Of a DNA stretch of 7,339 nucleotides, positions 1 through 6,076 are shown piece by piece. The DNA lies in contig JALGUK010000081.1 in the NCBI GenBank assembly GCA_029820875.1, positions 1 to 7,339 of the forward strand, in the 5' to 3' direction. Numbering within the stretch: the first letter of the stretch is position 1; every line of letters starts with the position of its first letter. The translations under genes and the position numbers were made by a program. The notes below the pieces were generated by a model. It made no database searches. It saw only the letters and a program-made list of their open reading frames with translations, and had not been told where the DNA came from. This stretch comes from Candidatus Zipacnadia bacterium. GTDB lineage: Bacteria > Armatimonadota > UBA5377 > JALGUK01.

Positions 1-1861
1 GTCTGTTGGGCCGGATTCCTCGTTCCCGCCGCCTACGCAGAAGAAATGCCAGGCCAATACAAATCGCTCCCAGCGCGGCGAGGGCGAGAGCAGCCCGCGC
101 CTCCCTGCCGTAAATCTGGGGAGCCATCACCAGCCACGCGCCTGCGGCGACTAGCGCGTCCATCGTCTTTTTGCGGACTCCGGCAATCCACGTTTTCGCC
201 TGGATTCGGAACGGAACAACATTTCGGCTCGGGGTCGGGTCAAACTCCGCCCATCCCACCGCCGGCAGATATGCCTCGACCCAGGCGTGTGCGTCATTCT
301 CCCGCACGATGTAGCCCGCGAATCCGGTTGCGAGACGAGCGGGAATCCCGACGGCGCGGCACATTATCGCCATCGCGGAAGCGAAGTGGTTACAGTTGCC
401 CCGCCGCAGGCGGAACAGGAAATGCTCCGCAAAATCAGCCCCGGATGGGAGAGGCGGGGTCCGCTCGCTGTAGCTGTAATTCGCGCCGAGGTACTCCTGG
501 ATGGCCGTTGCCTTCTCATAGGGGGTCCTCGCGCCCCGCGTCACCTTCCTGGCCAAGTCTATTACCCGCTCCGGCACCGCTTCAACGTCCAGGTATCCCT
601 GCTTCTCTAAATCGCCCAGGTGGTCCTCCGCTGTGTACCGGGTTCCCGCAGTCGCCGGCTCGACCCGCACCGAGACAGCAGCGTATTCCTCCCCCGGGTG
701 AATCACTCGGGAAGTTGTGAGAACATCGCTCCCCTTATCAACTATGACTCGCGGGAGCGCGTCTGTCTGCAGCATCACGGGCCGGTAAGCGGCATATAGA
801 ATTCCACACATCGGCAGGACTGCGGTCACGTTTTGTGTGAATATGTCGGTACGCTTATTCTTGGAGGGTATCGGACCGATGTGGTCAAGCCCTCCGGTTA
901 GTTCCACGTGGCGTTTCCGGGGCCAATCCTTCTCCCAGTACCGCCCGCGATACTTCGAGTAGACTTCACCACGCCACAGGGCCGGCCGGGCAGCGGAGAC
1001 TCTCATTACCACCGCCTTCCCCAGGTTCGGACCCGGCCCGGCTAATTCCAAACGCGCCGAAGGGGCGTTGTAACCCATGCGGTTGGCCGAAAGGAGCGTA
1101 CGGGAGATTCGATACGCCGCCAGGATCCGGACACGTCTGACGGCCTGTTGCGGCCAGTCAAAGCTGATTACGCTTGCGAACACGACCGCTGTAACCAGCC
1201 ACACCCAGACAAGTGCGCTTGCCCAGGTGTTCAGCAGGTATAGCTGAAATCCATCCGGTGGGGCTCCTTGCGGAGACGCTTGCACAACACCGCTGCCATG
1301 GTCCAGAGCAAGCAGTAGAACGATTGCACAAGTAAGAACGAAGGTATGAATAATTAGAACAGGTGACCGGTTCAGAACAACTACCAGCACTATAATCGAG
1401 GCAGCAGGCACAACCGAGAGCACAACGTCACGGTCATCCAGGAGTGCGAACGCCCGGAAGACCATAATCCAACAAAAGATTCGAATCAGAAGAAAGAGCA
1501 ACCGCGCGTCACTGAGTCCTATCATCAGTCCGCGCACTCCGCGCACCATGTTCTGGGCGGGGACGAAATCCTGTCGAAGCTCAATGATTCCCAGTACAAG
1601 TGCCGTGACGAAAACGACGAAATTGACATGCTGACGATTGACCGGCCTTTTGCGCAGGGCAAGGCTGACAGGCAGAGCGAGCGCCAGAAGCCCGAGCAGC
1701 TTCACCGTGAAGAGCTGATCGGTGAAGAGGGTGGACTGTGCCAGCACGGCTATGGTCATCGCCACCCAGCCGCCAGCGTAAACCAGCGGGGTCTGCCCGT
1801 ACTCCAGCGGCTTCTGGCGCGGCCTCACTATTGCCTGTGTGGTCGGTGAACCTATGCTCAC
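1..1861 (-). CDS. TgpA-like membrane transglutaminase (DUF3488/transglutaminase core), 3' end beyond window
   Basis: The minus-strand frame is open for 620 codons from a GTG at 1861 to the window edge, so the C-terminus is missing. The GTG lies 16 nt after the DUF58 stop, with GGAAGGG just upstream as ribosome binding site. Hydrophobic segments lie near residues 26-46, 51-69, 79-94, 121-141, 146-163, 168-186 and 212-234, followed by a long extracytoplasmic region. The transglutaminase core has GNC-NHF (Cys490), DAHAW (His525) and FDPTP (Asp541), an intact Cys-His-Asp triad in canonical spacing and context. A further membrane segment at about 591-608 is followed by Arg-rich sequence, matching the TgpA layout. 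TgpA-family proteins are envelope transglutaminases or proteases of unsettled substrate, commonly encoded with MoxR and DUF58 proteins as here. Whether a DUF4129 tail follows cannot be seen. Family call is firm; substrate unknown. Confidence 0.9.
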   Translation of the reverse strand, partial: MSIGSPTTQAIVRPRQKPLEYGQTPLVYAGGWVAMTIAVLAQSTLFTDQLFTVKLLGLLALALPVSLALRKRPVNRQHVNFVVFVTALVLGIIELRQDFVPAQNMVRGVRGLMIGLSDARLLFLLIRIFCWIMVFRAFALLDDRDVVLSVVPAASIIVLVVVLNRSPVLIIHTFVLTCAIVLLLALDHGSGVVQASPQGAPPDGFQLYLLNTWASALVWVWLVTAVVFASVISFDWPQQAVRRVRILAAYRISRTLLSANRMGYNAPSARLELAGPGPNLGKAVVMRVSAARPALWRGEVYSKYRGRYWEKDWPRKRHVELTGGLDHIGPIPSKNKRTDIFTQNVTAVLPMCGILYAAYRPVMLQTDALPRVIVDKGSDVLTTSRVIHPGEEYAAVSVRVEPATAGTRYTAEDHLGDLEKQGYLDVEAVPERVIDLARKVTRGARTPYEKATAIQEYLGANYSYSERTPPLPSGADFAEHFLFRLRRGNCNHFASAMAIMCRAVGIPARLATGFAGYIVRENDAHAWVEAYLPAVGWAEFDPTPSRNVVPFRIQAKTWIAGVRKKTMDALVAAGAWLVMAPQIYGREARAALALAALGAICIGLAFLLRRRRERGIRPNR

Positions 1862-1877
1862 TTTGCCCTTCCGATTG

Positions 1878-3179
1878 CTAAGCGATACGTTCCCAGGCCC
1901 CGCGCGAACGGGACATTGCGAAGAAAGCGGCCTGCGCCTCGCCAGGACGGGTAAGCTGGACCACCTGCGCGCCAACGGCCCTTACGGCATGGACCAACGG
2001 GATGTAATCCTGCAGGCTGGGTGGTTCATGCTCCGGCTCCTGGGCTGCTCCTGCGAGGCCTGCGGCGACAAGCGAAACGAAAATCACATGGACGTTCCGC
2101 CGTCGCAGGGACATGATAAGCTGTGCGGCTCTGACATCCGGCGAGGCGGAGATGACGACAGCCGTTGAGCGCGGACGGATGGAGATCTGCTCGAATCGGA
2201 GCAGCTCAGGCAGCGCAACATCCCCTTGTCCTCTGACGGATGCGAGAGTTTCCAGAACACGCTGAAATTGAATGGCACCGCGGTCCAGAGGAAGAAACAG
2301 GCGCTTCCGCTCATGGCAGACCAGTTGCATCAGGTGCCCGTCGTTGAATGCCCGCTCCGCCAGGGAGGCGGCGACCCGCACCGCATGTTCCAGGGTCGAG
2401 TCAGGCGGTTTGCCCCAGACCTGCTGGCGGTATAGGTCTAAAATGATTGTCAAAGCAGTGGTGAGTCGGCTCTCGATTTGTTTGACCATCAGACGCCCGG
2501 TGCGCGCCGTTGAGTTCCAGTGCACGCGGCGCAGGTCATCGCCGTGCATGAATTCCCGTACTCCGGCGACCTCGGTGTCACCGCCGACGATAATCGGCTG
2601 CGAAACGCCCTGAGTTCCCGCAGACAGCTCCTGGGTCAATACGGTTGGATCCATCTCGAACGTCCGGGGCACGACGACAACAGCCTGCTCGGATGGTACC
2701 TCCCGCGTGCCTTCGAATATGCCCAGAGGGTCAGGCACCACAAGCCGGAGCGGCCCGAAACGGTAACGCCCGCGAATCGAAAGGTCCACAGGCGTGACCT
2801 GTTCGCTGTGGCCGTTGGGCTCCAGGAGCGGACATCCGTAGCTTACCGTCCGCCGGATACCGAGAGTGAGATTCTCCACCTGCTCGCGCAGCGCCACTCC
2901 GAACAGAGGAATGTGCCCGGAGTATCGAAGAACAGTGCGGACGGGAACCGAGGTCCCCTCGACCGCCTGCGTCACCCGCACATCCCGCTCGCATTGCACG
3001 GCCCGCCCTGTGGCCCTGGCTGTCATGAAGCATACAATGAGAAGGGCCGCAGTCGCACTCGCCATGAAATACATCACGGGCTGCTCGTTGATTGCGGCTC
3101 CGAGGTACAGCAGTGCCGTTGCTGTCAGCAGCAGTTTCCCCTTTTTGGTCCATACCACGTGCATCCTGCACCCGCTCAT
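1878..3179 (-). CDS. DUF58 domain-containing membrane protein
   Basis: This 433-residue protein has two N-terminal hydrophobic segments (about residues 14-31 and 36-54), then a soluble region. Residues 136-156 carry the RGRYRFGPL and DPLGIFE blocks typical of the family. The DUF58 signature is at about 204-234, including VREFMHGDDLRRVHW and TARTGRL. Residues 243-370 alternate beta and helix like a von Willebrand A fold, but ILDLY at 246-250 is not a full DxSxS metal site. The ATG at 3179 overlaps the moxR stop as ATGA and has no clear ribosome binding site, which suggests translational coupling. A second in-frame ATG at residue 6 is an alternative. DUF58 proteins are generally encoded next to MoxR ATPases and are thought to be their partners. 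It probably links the ATPase to the membrane and to the downstream transglutaminase; that role is inferred from context. Confidence 0.9.
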   Translation of the reverse strand: MSGCRMHVVWTKKGKLLLTATALLYLGAAINEQPVMYFMASATAALLIVCFMTARATGRAVQCERDVRVTQAVEGTSVPVRTVLRYSGHIPLFGVALREQVENLTLGIRRTVSYGCPLLEPNGHSEQVTPVDLSIRGRYRFGPLRLVVPDPLGIFEGTREVPSEQAVVVVPRTFEMDPTVLTQELSAGTQGVSQPIIVGGDTEVAGVREFMHGDDLRRVHWNSTARTGRLMVKQIESRLTTALTIILDLYRQQVWGKPPDSTLEHAVRVAASLAERAFNDGHLMQLVCHERKRLFLPLDRGAIQFQRVLETLASVRGQGDVALPELLRFEQISIRPRSTAVVISASPDVRAAQLIMSLRRRNVHVIFVSLVAAGLAGAAQEPEHEPPSLQDYIPLVHAVRAVGAQVVQLTRPGEAQAAFFAMSRSRGAWERIA

Positions 3180-4132
3180 TGCTCGGGGTTTGAGCGCGGG
3201 ATTGGCGTCTGGGCAATCAGCTCCCGAACAACCTCATCCGCTCCCACGCCGGATAGCCGCGTCTCGGGCCGTACGACCACTCGGTGCGCCAGCACCGCCT
3301 CCGCAAGCTCCTTCACGTCGTCCGGAATCATGTAGTCGCGCCCTTTGATTAGGGAAAGAGCTTGCCCCGCACGGAAAAGCGCAATCGCAGCCCGCGGACT
3401 TGCGCCTAGGTAGAGTTGCTCCGACGCACGTGTGGCAGCGACGAGGTCGAGAATGTAATCGTAGAGCGCCTCATCCACATGCTGGCGACGGACCGCGTTG
3501 CCGAGATCAATGATGTCCTGAGCCGACGCCACTACGGGCAATGATTCAACAGGGTTTTCACGAGCTTGCCCTCGAATGACATCCCGCTCCGCATCGCGCT
3601 CCGGATAGCCGAGCCTGAGCCGGAGGATGAACCTGTCAAGCTGCGACTCCGGTAATGGATAGATGCCCTCATATTCGATAGGATTCTCAGTAGCGATTAC
3701 AAAGAAGGGCGCGGGAAGCGAGTGTGTCGTCCCGTCCACTGTAACCTGCCGTTCCTGCATGCACTCCAGGAGGCTACTCTGCGTGCGGGGTGACGCGCGG
3801 TTGATTTCATCCGCGAGCACGATGTTGGCGAAGATAGGGCCGTCGCGGAAGGAAAACCGGCCTGTGCTCTGGTCGAAGATATAAACGCCGGTCACATCCG
3901 AGGGGAGTAAGTCAGGTGTGAACTGAATCCGCTTGAACTTGCATCCCAGCGATTTTGCGAACGCCTTCGCGAGTGTGGTCTTGCCAACCCCCGGCACGTC
4001 CTCGAGGAGCACGTGCCCGCCGCACATAATCGCGACAAGCACTTTCTCGATGACGTCCCGCTTGCCGAAGATAACCTTCTCCACATTATCCACAATCCGC
4101 CGCGTCAACTCGCGGGCCTGCTCAAGCTCCAA
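3176..4132 (-). CDS. MoxR-family AAA+ ATPase
   Basis: This 318-residue AAA+ protein has the typical MoxR length. Visible motifs are Walker A at 44-53 (EDVPGVGKTT, Lys51), Walker B at 104-112 (IVLADEINR, Asp108/Glu109), sensor 1 at 147-151 (ATENP, Asn150), the arginine-finger segment at 160-168 (LPESQLDRF, Arg167) and sensor 2 at 243-247 (GASPR, Arg247). The C-terminal lid domain follows. The frame has a TGA at 4141-4139, so the start must lie downstream of it; TTG at 4132 keeps the conserved N-terminal helix and is the best choice. AGGAGGG lies upstream, about 12 nt from the TTG, which is long. MoxR ATPases act as chaperones that remodel or insert cofactors into partners, often von Willebrand A or DUF58 proteins. 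Here it leads a three-gene operon under the promoter at 4256-4227. Confidence 0.93.
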   Translation of the reverse strand: MELEQARELTRRIVDNVEKVIFGKRDVIEKVLVAIMCGGHVLLEDVPGVGKTTLAKAFAKSLGCKFKRIQFTPDLLPSDVTGVYIFDQSTGRFSFRDGPIFANIVLADEINRASPRTQSSLLECMQERQVTVDGTTHSLPAPFFVIATENPIEYEGIYPLPESQLDRFILRLRLGYPERDAERDVIRGQARENPVESLPVVASAQDIIDLGNAVRRQHVDEALYDYILDLVAATRASEQLYLGASPRAAIALFRAGQALSLIKGRDYMIPDDVKELAEAVLAHRVVVRPETRLSGVGADEVVRELIAQTPIPRSNPEQ

Positions 4133-4143
4133 TCGCTGTCATT

Positions 4144-4150
4144 CCCTCCT
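4144..4150 (-). promoter_or_regulatory. Ribosome binding site of moxR, oddly spaced
   Basis: The minus strand reads AGGAGGG here, a full anti-Shine-Dalgarno match. It is only 2 nt (counted from AGGAGG) from an ATG at 4142, which opens a six-codon frame ending in TGA at 4124-4122, inside moxR. It is 12 nt from the TTG that fits the MoxR protein. The site is real by sequence; which start it serves is uncertain. Confidence 0.6.
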
Positions 4151-4226
4151 ACCGCCGAAGGCGAGCGGTCCTCCCATACGGCCCGTCTGCAGCACAAAAG
4201 GCAGACATACCGACTCTATCGGGAGC

Positions 4227-4256
4227 ATTATACTCGTGGCCGATTCGCACTGTCAA
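4227..4256 (-). promoter_or_regulatory. Sigma-70-type promoter of the moxR operon
   Basis: On the minus strand a perfect -35 box TTGACA (4256-4251) is followed after 18 nt by a perfect -10 box TATAAT (4232-4227). Transcription would begin near 4220, giving a leader of about 90 nt before the moxR start at 4132. The leader contains a GTCTGC/GCAGAC inverted repeat (4184-4205). Both boxes match consensus, so this is a strong candidate for a housekeeping promoter driving moxR, DUF58 and tgpA-like genes. Confidence 0.8.
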
Positions 4257-4428
4257 CAAGCTCGGCGTCTGGCACTTATCCAAGGCGTGTCCGCCTGACT
4301 TTTTCGAGGGCTTCGAATGGATCACCTGCAGCGCTATGCATTCGGCGATATACCCTCTGCTTGGCGGAATTCGTACGCAATTGAATTGAGAAGAATGAAA
4401 ACTTCGCGGCCCTCCTGCAGTTTTTTTC

Positions 4429-4464
4429 TTGACAACTTGACATTTTATGGTATAAGGATATACT
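4429..4464 (+). promoter_or_regulatory. Two overlapping promoters upstream of mraZ-1
   Basis: Two perfect TTGACA boxes lie 8 nt apart (4429-4434 and 4437-4442). Each has a -10 box 16 nt downstream: TATAAG at 4451-4456, preceded by TGG as an extended -10, and TATACT at 4459-4464. Predicted starts are near 4463 and 4471, giving leaders of roughly 60-70 nt. The run TTATGGTATAA (4445-4455) is identical to that in the mraZ-2 promoter (6065-6075). An upstream T-tract (4421-4427) could act as an UP-like element. Confidence 0.75.
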
Positions 4465-4479
4465 ACAAGACCGAATTCG

Positions 4480-4514
4480 CATCGTTTTGGAGTAAAAACG
4501 TATTGCAAACGATG
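4480..4514 (+). promoter_or_regulatory. Alternative inverted repeats in the mraZ-1 leader
   Basis: CATCGTTT (4480-4487) is an exact inverted repeat of AAACGATG (4507-4514). A second, mutually exclusive pairing is CGTTTT (4483-4488) with AAAACG (4495-4500) around a 6-nt loop. The right arm of the longer pairing ends just before the mraZ-1 ribosome binding region (GAGG 4520-4523 and AGGA 4525-4528). This could be an operator dyad or a leader RNA switch. Function is not established. Confidence 0.35.
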
Positions 4515-4530
4515 GGAAAGAGGCAGGAAG

Positions 4531-4947
4531 ATGCCTCTGCTGGGCGTTCACCATCACACAGTCGGTCCCAACGGCCGCATCATTATTCCAGCCAAGCTTC
4601 GGAAGTCGCTTGGCGAGGACTTCGTCGCGGTCGCTGCTTTTGATTGCCTCGAGCTTTTCCCCATGGACCGTTGGCTCCAAATCGAAGACCGACTGCGGCA
4701 GGAAAAGCCATTTGCCGATTCCACCACGGAACTACTGGAGCACCTGGGCGAGGCTTCCGCCTTATGCTCGCAGGACAAGCAAGGCAGGACCAGCATCCCC
4801 ATCCCGCTTCTTGAACGTGTAGGACTGGATGGCGACATCGTTTCCGTCGGCGCCGTAGACCGTATCCGGATCTTCCCCAAGGAGCGCTACGAGAAGCGTC
4901 CGCAGAAAGGAGACGCGGGTCTGAGGATGCTTAAGGAGAGAATCTAA
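4531..4947 (+). CDS. MraZ-family regulator, diverged paralogue (mraZ-1)
   Basis: This 138-residue protein has the two tandem SpoVT/AbrB-like halves of MraZ. The first half centres on GPNGRIIIP (residues 12-20) and the second on DKQGRTSIP (82-90), followed by GLDGDIVSVGAVDRIRIF (98-115), the usual MraZ C-terminal block. The conserved DxxxR DNA-contact motif is intact in the second half, but in the first half Asp is replaced by Gly12 with Arg16 kept. It aligns along its length with mraZ-2, visibly diverged, so the two are paralogues rather than a recent duplication. The ATG at 4531 follows GAGG by 7 nt. MraZ binds DNA upstream of dcw genes and usually opens the cluster, as here. With the altered first motif it may bind different sites or modulate the other copy; that is inference. 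No gene symbol is given because the second copy fits canonical mraZ better. Confidence 0.85.
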   Translation: MPLLGVHHHTVGPNGRIIIPAKLRKSLGEDFVAVAAFDCLELFPMDRWLQIEDRLRQEKPFADSTTELLEHLGEASALCSQDKQGRTSIPIPLLERVGLDGDIVSVGAVDRIRIFPKERYEKRPQKGDAGLRMLKERI

Positions 4948-5063
4948 AATGATAGAGCCAGCCCACTTCAAGTGGTTGGGAGGCGCACGCGGCGCTCACA
5001 GGGACGTGCATATGTGCCTCCAGCGGATGCTGATAAAGGAGTTGTCCAGCAACGGCCAGACAC
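4948..5063 (+). other. Spacer with inverted repeats between mraZ-1 and rsmH
   Basis: The spacer contains a 13-bp odd-centred palindrome CCACTTCAAGTGG (4963-4975). It also has a 9-bp stem, GGAGGCGCA (4979-4987) with TGTGCCTCC (5013-5021), including one G-U pair; an alternative stem is GCACG (4985-4989) with CGTGC (5005-5009). AAAGGAG at 5035-5041 is the only strong ribosome binding site before RsmH. The region also opens an ATG frame at 4949, 1 nt after the mraZ-1 stop and 10 nt after AAGGAG. That frame looks codon-biased, runs into rsmH out of frame, and stops at 5170. Confidence 0.45.
5035..5041 (+). promoter_or_regulatory. Putative rsmH ribosome binding site with no normal start at the right distance
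   Basis: AAAGGAG is a strong Shine-Dalgarno match. In the RsmH frame there is no ATG, GTG or TTG within normal distance: ACG at 5052 is 10 nt away and TTG at 5064 is 22 nt away. The frame is closed by TAA at 5034-5036, so the protein cannot start further upstream in this frame. Confidence 0.45.
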
Positions 5064-5984
5064 TTGCCAGTGATGCTGACAGAGGTACTCAAGCTGCTTC
5101 GGCCCCGTACCGGAGGCCTATACGTGGATGGCACCGTTGGGGAGGGTGGGCACGCCCTCGGGCTACTTGAGGCCAGCGCCCCGGCTGGAAGGGTCATCGG
5201 GATCGACCGCGACCCGTATGCCCTGAGTGTGGCAAAGCAGCGCCTTGCCCGGTTCGGACAACGTGTAAACCTCGTCCACGGTGATTTCCGTGACCTCCCA
5301 AGCATCCTCGAGGAGCTGCAAGTGCCTCGCCCAGACGGCATTCTCCTCGACTTAGGCGTCTCCAGTCTCCAACTTGGCACTCCTTACCGTGGTTTTTCCT
5401 TTCAGGAGGATGGCCCTCTCGATATGCGGATGGACCCGACCAGCGGACCTACCGCTGCTGAGGTTCTCGCACGCATGTCGGAAGCGGAGATTCGTCGGCT
5501 CTTGATACAGTTTGGCGAGGGGCGCCGAGCCAGCTTCATCGCACGCGCGATTGTTCGTGAGCGCGCCCGCCAGCCGATTGATACCACAGGGCAACTGGCT
5601 CGAATCATCGAGAATGCCGTCCCGCCGAGATATCGCCGGGGAAAGATTCACCCTGCGACTCGTACTTTCATGGCCCTGCGGGTCACCGTCAACGACGAGC
5701 TGCGTTCCCTGGCTACCGCAATCGAGAATGCGACTCTGTTGCTTGTGCCTGGGGGAAGAATCTGCATACTGACTTACCATTCGTTGGAACATCGAACAGC
5801 GCGCCAGTCGCTGAGGCGCCTGGTGAAGACATGTCGCTGCCCGCCGGATATTCCAGAGTGCCGCTGCAGCGGCCGGCAAGAGACGAAGATATTGACTCGC
5901 AAGGCTCTAAGGCCGACGCCGCAGGAGGTGGCAGAGAACCCACGTTGCAGGAGTGCGCAATTATGGTGTGCAGAGAGGGTCTGA
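5064..5984 (+). CDS. rsmH: 16S rRNA (cytosine(1402)-N(4))-methyltransferase RsmH
   Basis: RsmH (MraW) uses S-adenosylmethionine to methylate N4 of C1402 in 16S rRNA at the ribosomal P site. It is a conserved dcw-cluster member. Counting from TTG 5064 (306 residues): SAM motif I VDGTVGEGGH (21-30), acidic loop IDRD (47-50), HGDF (72-75), LLDLGVSS (94-101), RGFSF (109-113), GPLDMRMD (117-124), HPATRTF (196-202), and TYHSLEHR (237-244), where SFHSLEDR is usual. A CRC-PPDIPE-CRC cluster (257-268) is the Cys-rich insert seen in many homologues, and ENPRCRSA (291-298) is the conserved tail. The start is uncertain. The family begins with H-x-PV, and CAC immediately upstream of this TTG supplies that His, so the natural start is probably a few codons earlier, perhaps ACG at 5052 (M-A-R-H-L-P-V-M). 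The coordinates given are the minimal canonical-start reading. Confidence 0.93.
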   Translation: MPVMLTEVLKLLRPRTGGLYVDGTVGEGGHALGLLEASAPAGRVIGIDRDPYALSVAKQRLARFGQRVNLVHGDFRDLPSILEELQVPRPDGILLDLGVSSLQLGTPYRGFSFQEDGPLDMRMDPTSGPTAAEVLARMSEAEIRRLLIQFGEGRRASFIARAIVRERARQPIDTTGQLARIIENAVPPRYRRGKIHPATRTFMALRVTVNDELRSLATAIENATLLLVPGGRICILTYHSLEHRTARQSLRRLVKTCRCPPDIPECRCSGRQETKILTRKALRPTPQEVAENPRCRSAQLWCAERV

Positions 5985-6047
5985 GGGCTGCGGTACGTCC
6001 TATTTTCATGGCCCTGAACCCGACCGTAAAAAATTTTAGTAAAGGGC

Positions 6048-6076
6048 TTGACTGGTGTGGGAAATTATGGTATAAA
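6048..6076 (+). promoter_or_regulatory. Promoter of mraZ-2, with extended -10
   Basis: TTGACT (6048-6053) and TATAAA (6071-6076) are separated by an ideal 17 nt, and TGG directly before the -10 makes it an extended -10 box. Transcription would start near 6083, giving a leader of about 29 nt to ATG 6112. TTATGGTATAA (6065-6075) is identical to the mraZ-1 promoter at 4445-4455. The promoter gives mraZ-2 and ftsL a start independent of rsmH, whose stop is 63 nt upstream of the -35 box. Confidence 0.8.

Larger units (their letters stand above)
4133..4530. other. Divergent intergenic region between moxR and mraZ-1
   Basis: This 398-nt gap separates two divergent operons. It holds the moxR ribosome binding site and leader, the moxR promoter (4227-4256, minus), and two overlapping plus-strand promoters (4429-4464) with an inverted-repeat leader for mraZ-1. 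The middle, about 4257-4428, contains no gene I can support. It has only a short AGGCG/CGCCT stem followed by TTTTT (4283-4304) and an odd-centred palindrome CAATTGAATTG (4378-4388). Reading frames crossing the gap have no ribosome binding sites or recognisable motifs. Confidence 0.7.

Noticed and set aside
46..720. 224-codon plus-strand ORF
   Set aside because: It is antisense to the transglutaminase core; its Pro/Arg/Ser-rich translation is typical of a shadow frame in GC-rich DNA.
2520..3335. 271-codon plus-strand ORF
   Set aside because: It lies antisense to the DUF58 gene and the end of moxR, both with clear family motifs; its translation shows no recognisable domain.
4283..4304. AGGCG-TGTC-CGCCT stem followed by TTTTT as an intrinsic terminator
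   Set aside because: The stem is only 5 bp, and there is no plus-strand gene upstream for it to terminate.
4276..4680. 134-codon minus-strand ORF over the mraZ-1 promoter and 5' end
   Set aside because: It has no clear ribosome binding site, runs antisense to mraZ-1, and crosses two strong plus-strand promoters.
5984..6015. AGGGC/GCCCT inverted repeat after rsmH as a terminator
   Set aside because: The stem is 5 bp with a long loop and no T-tract follows.
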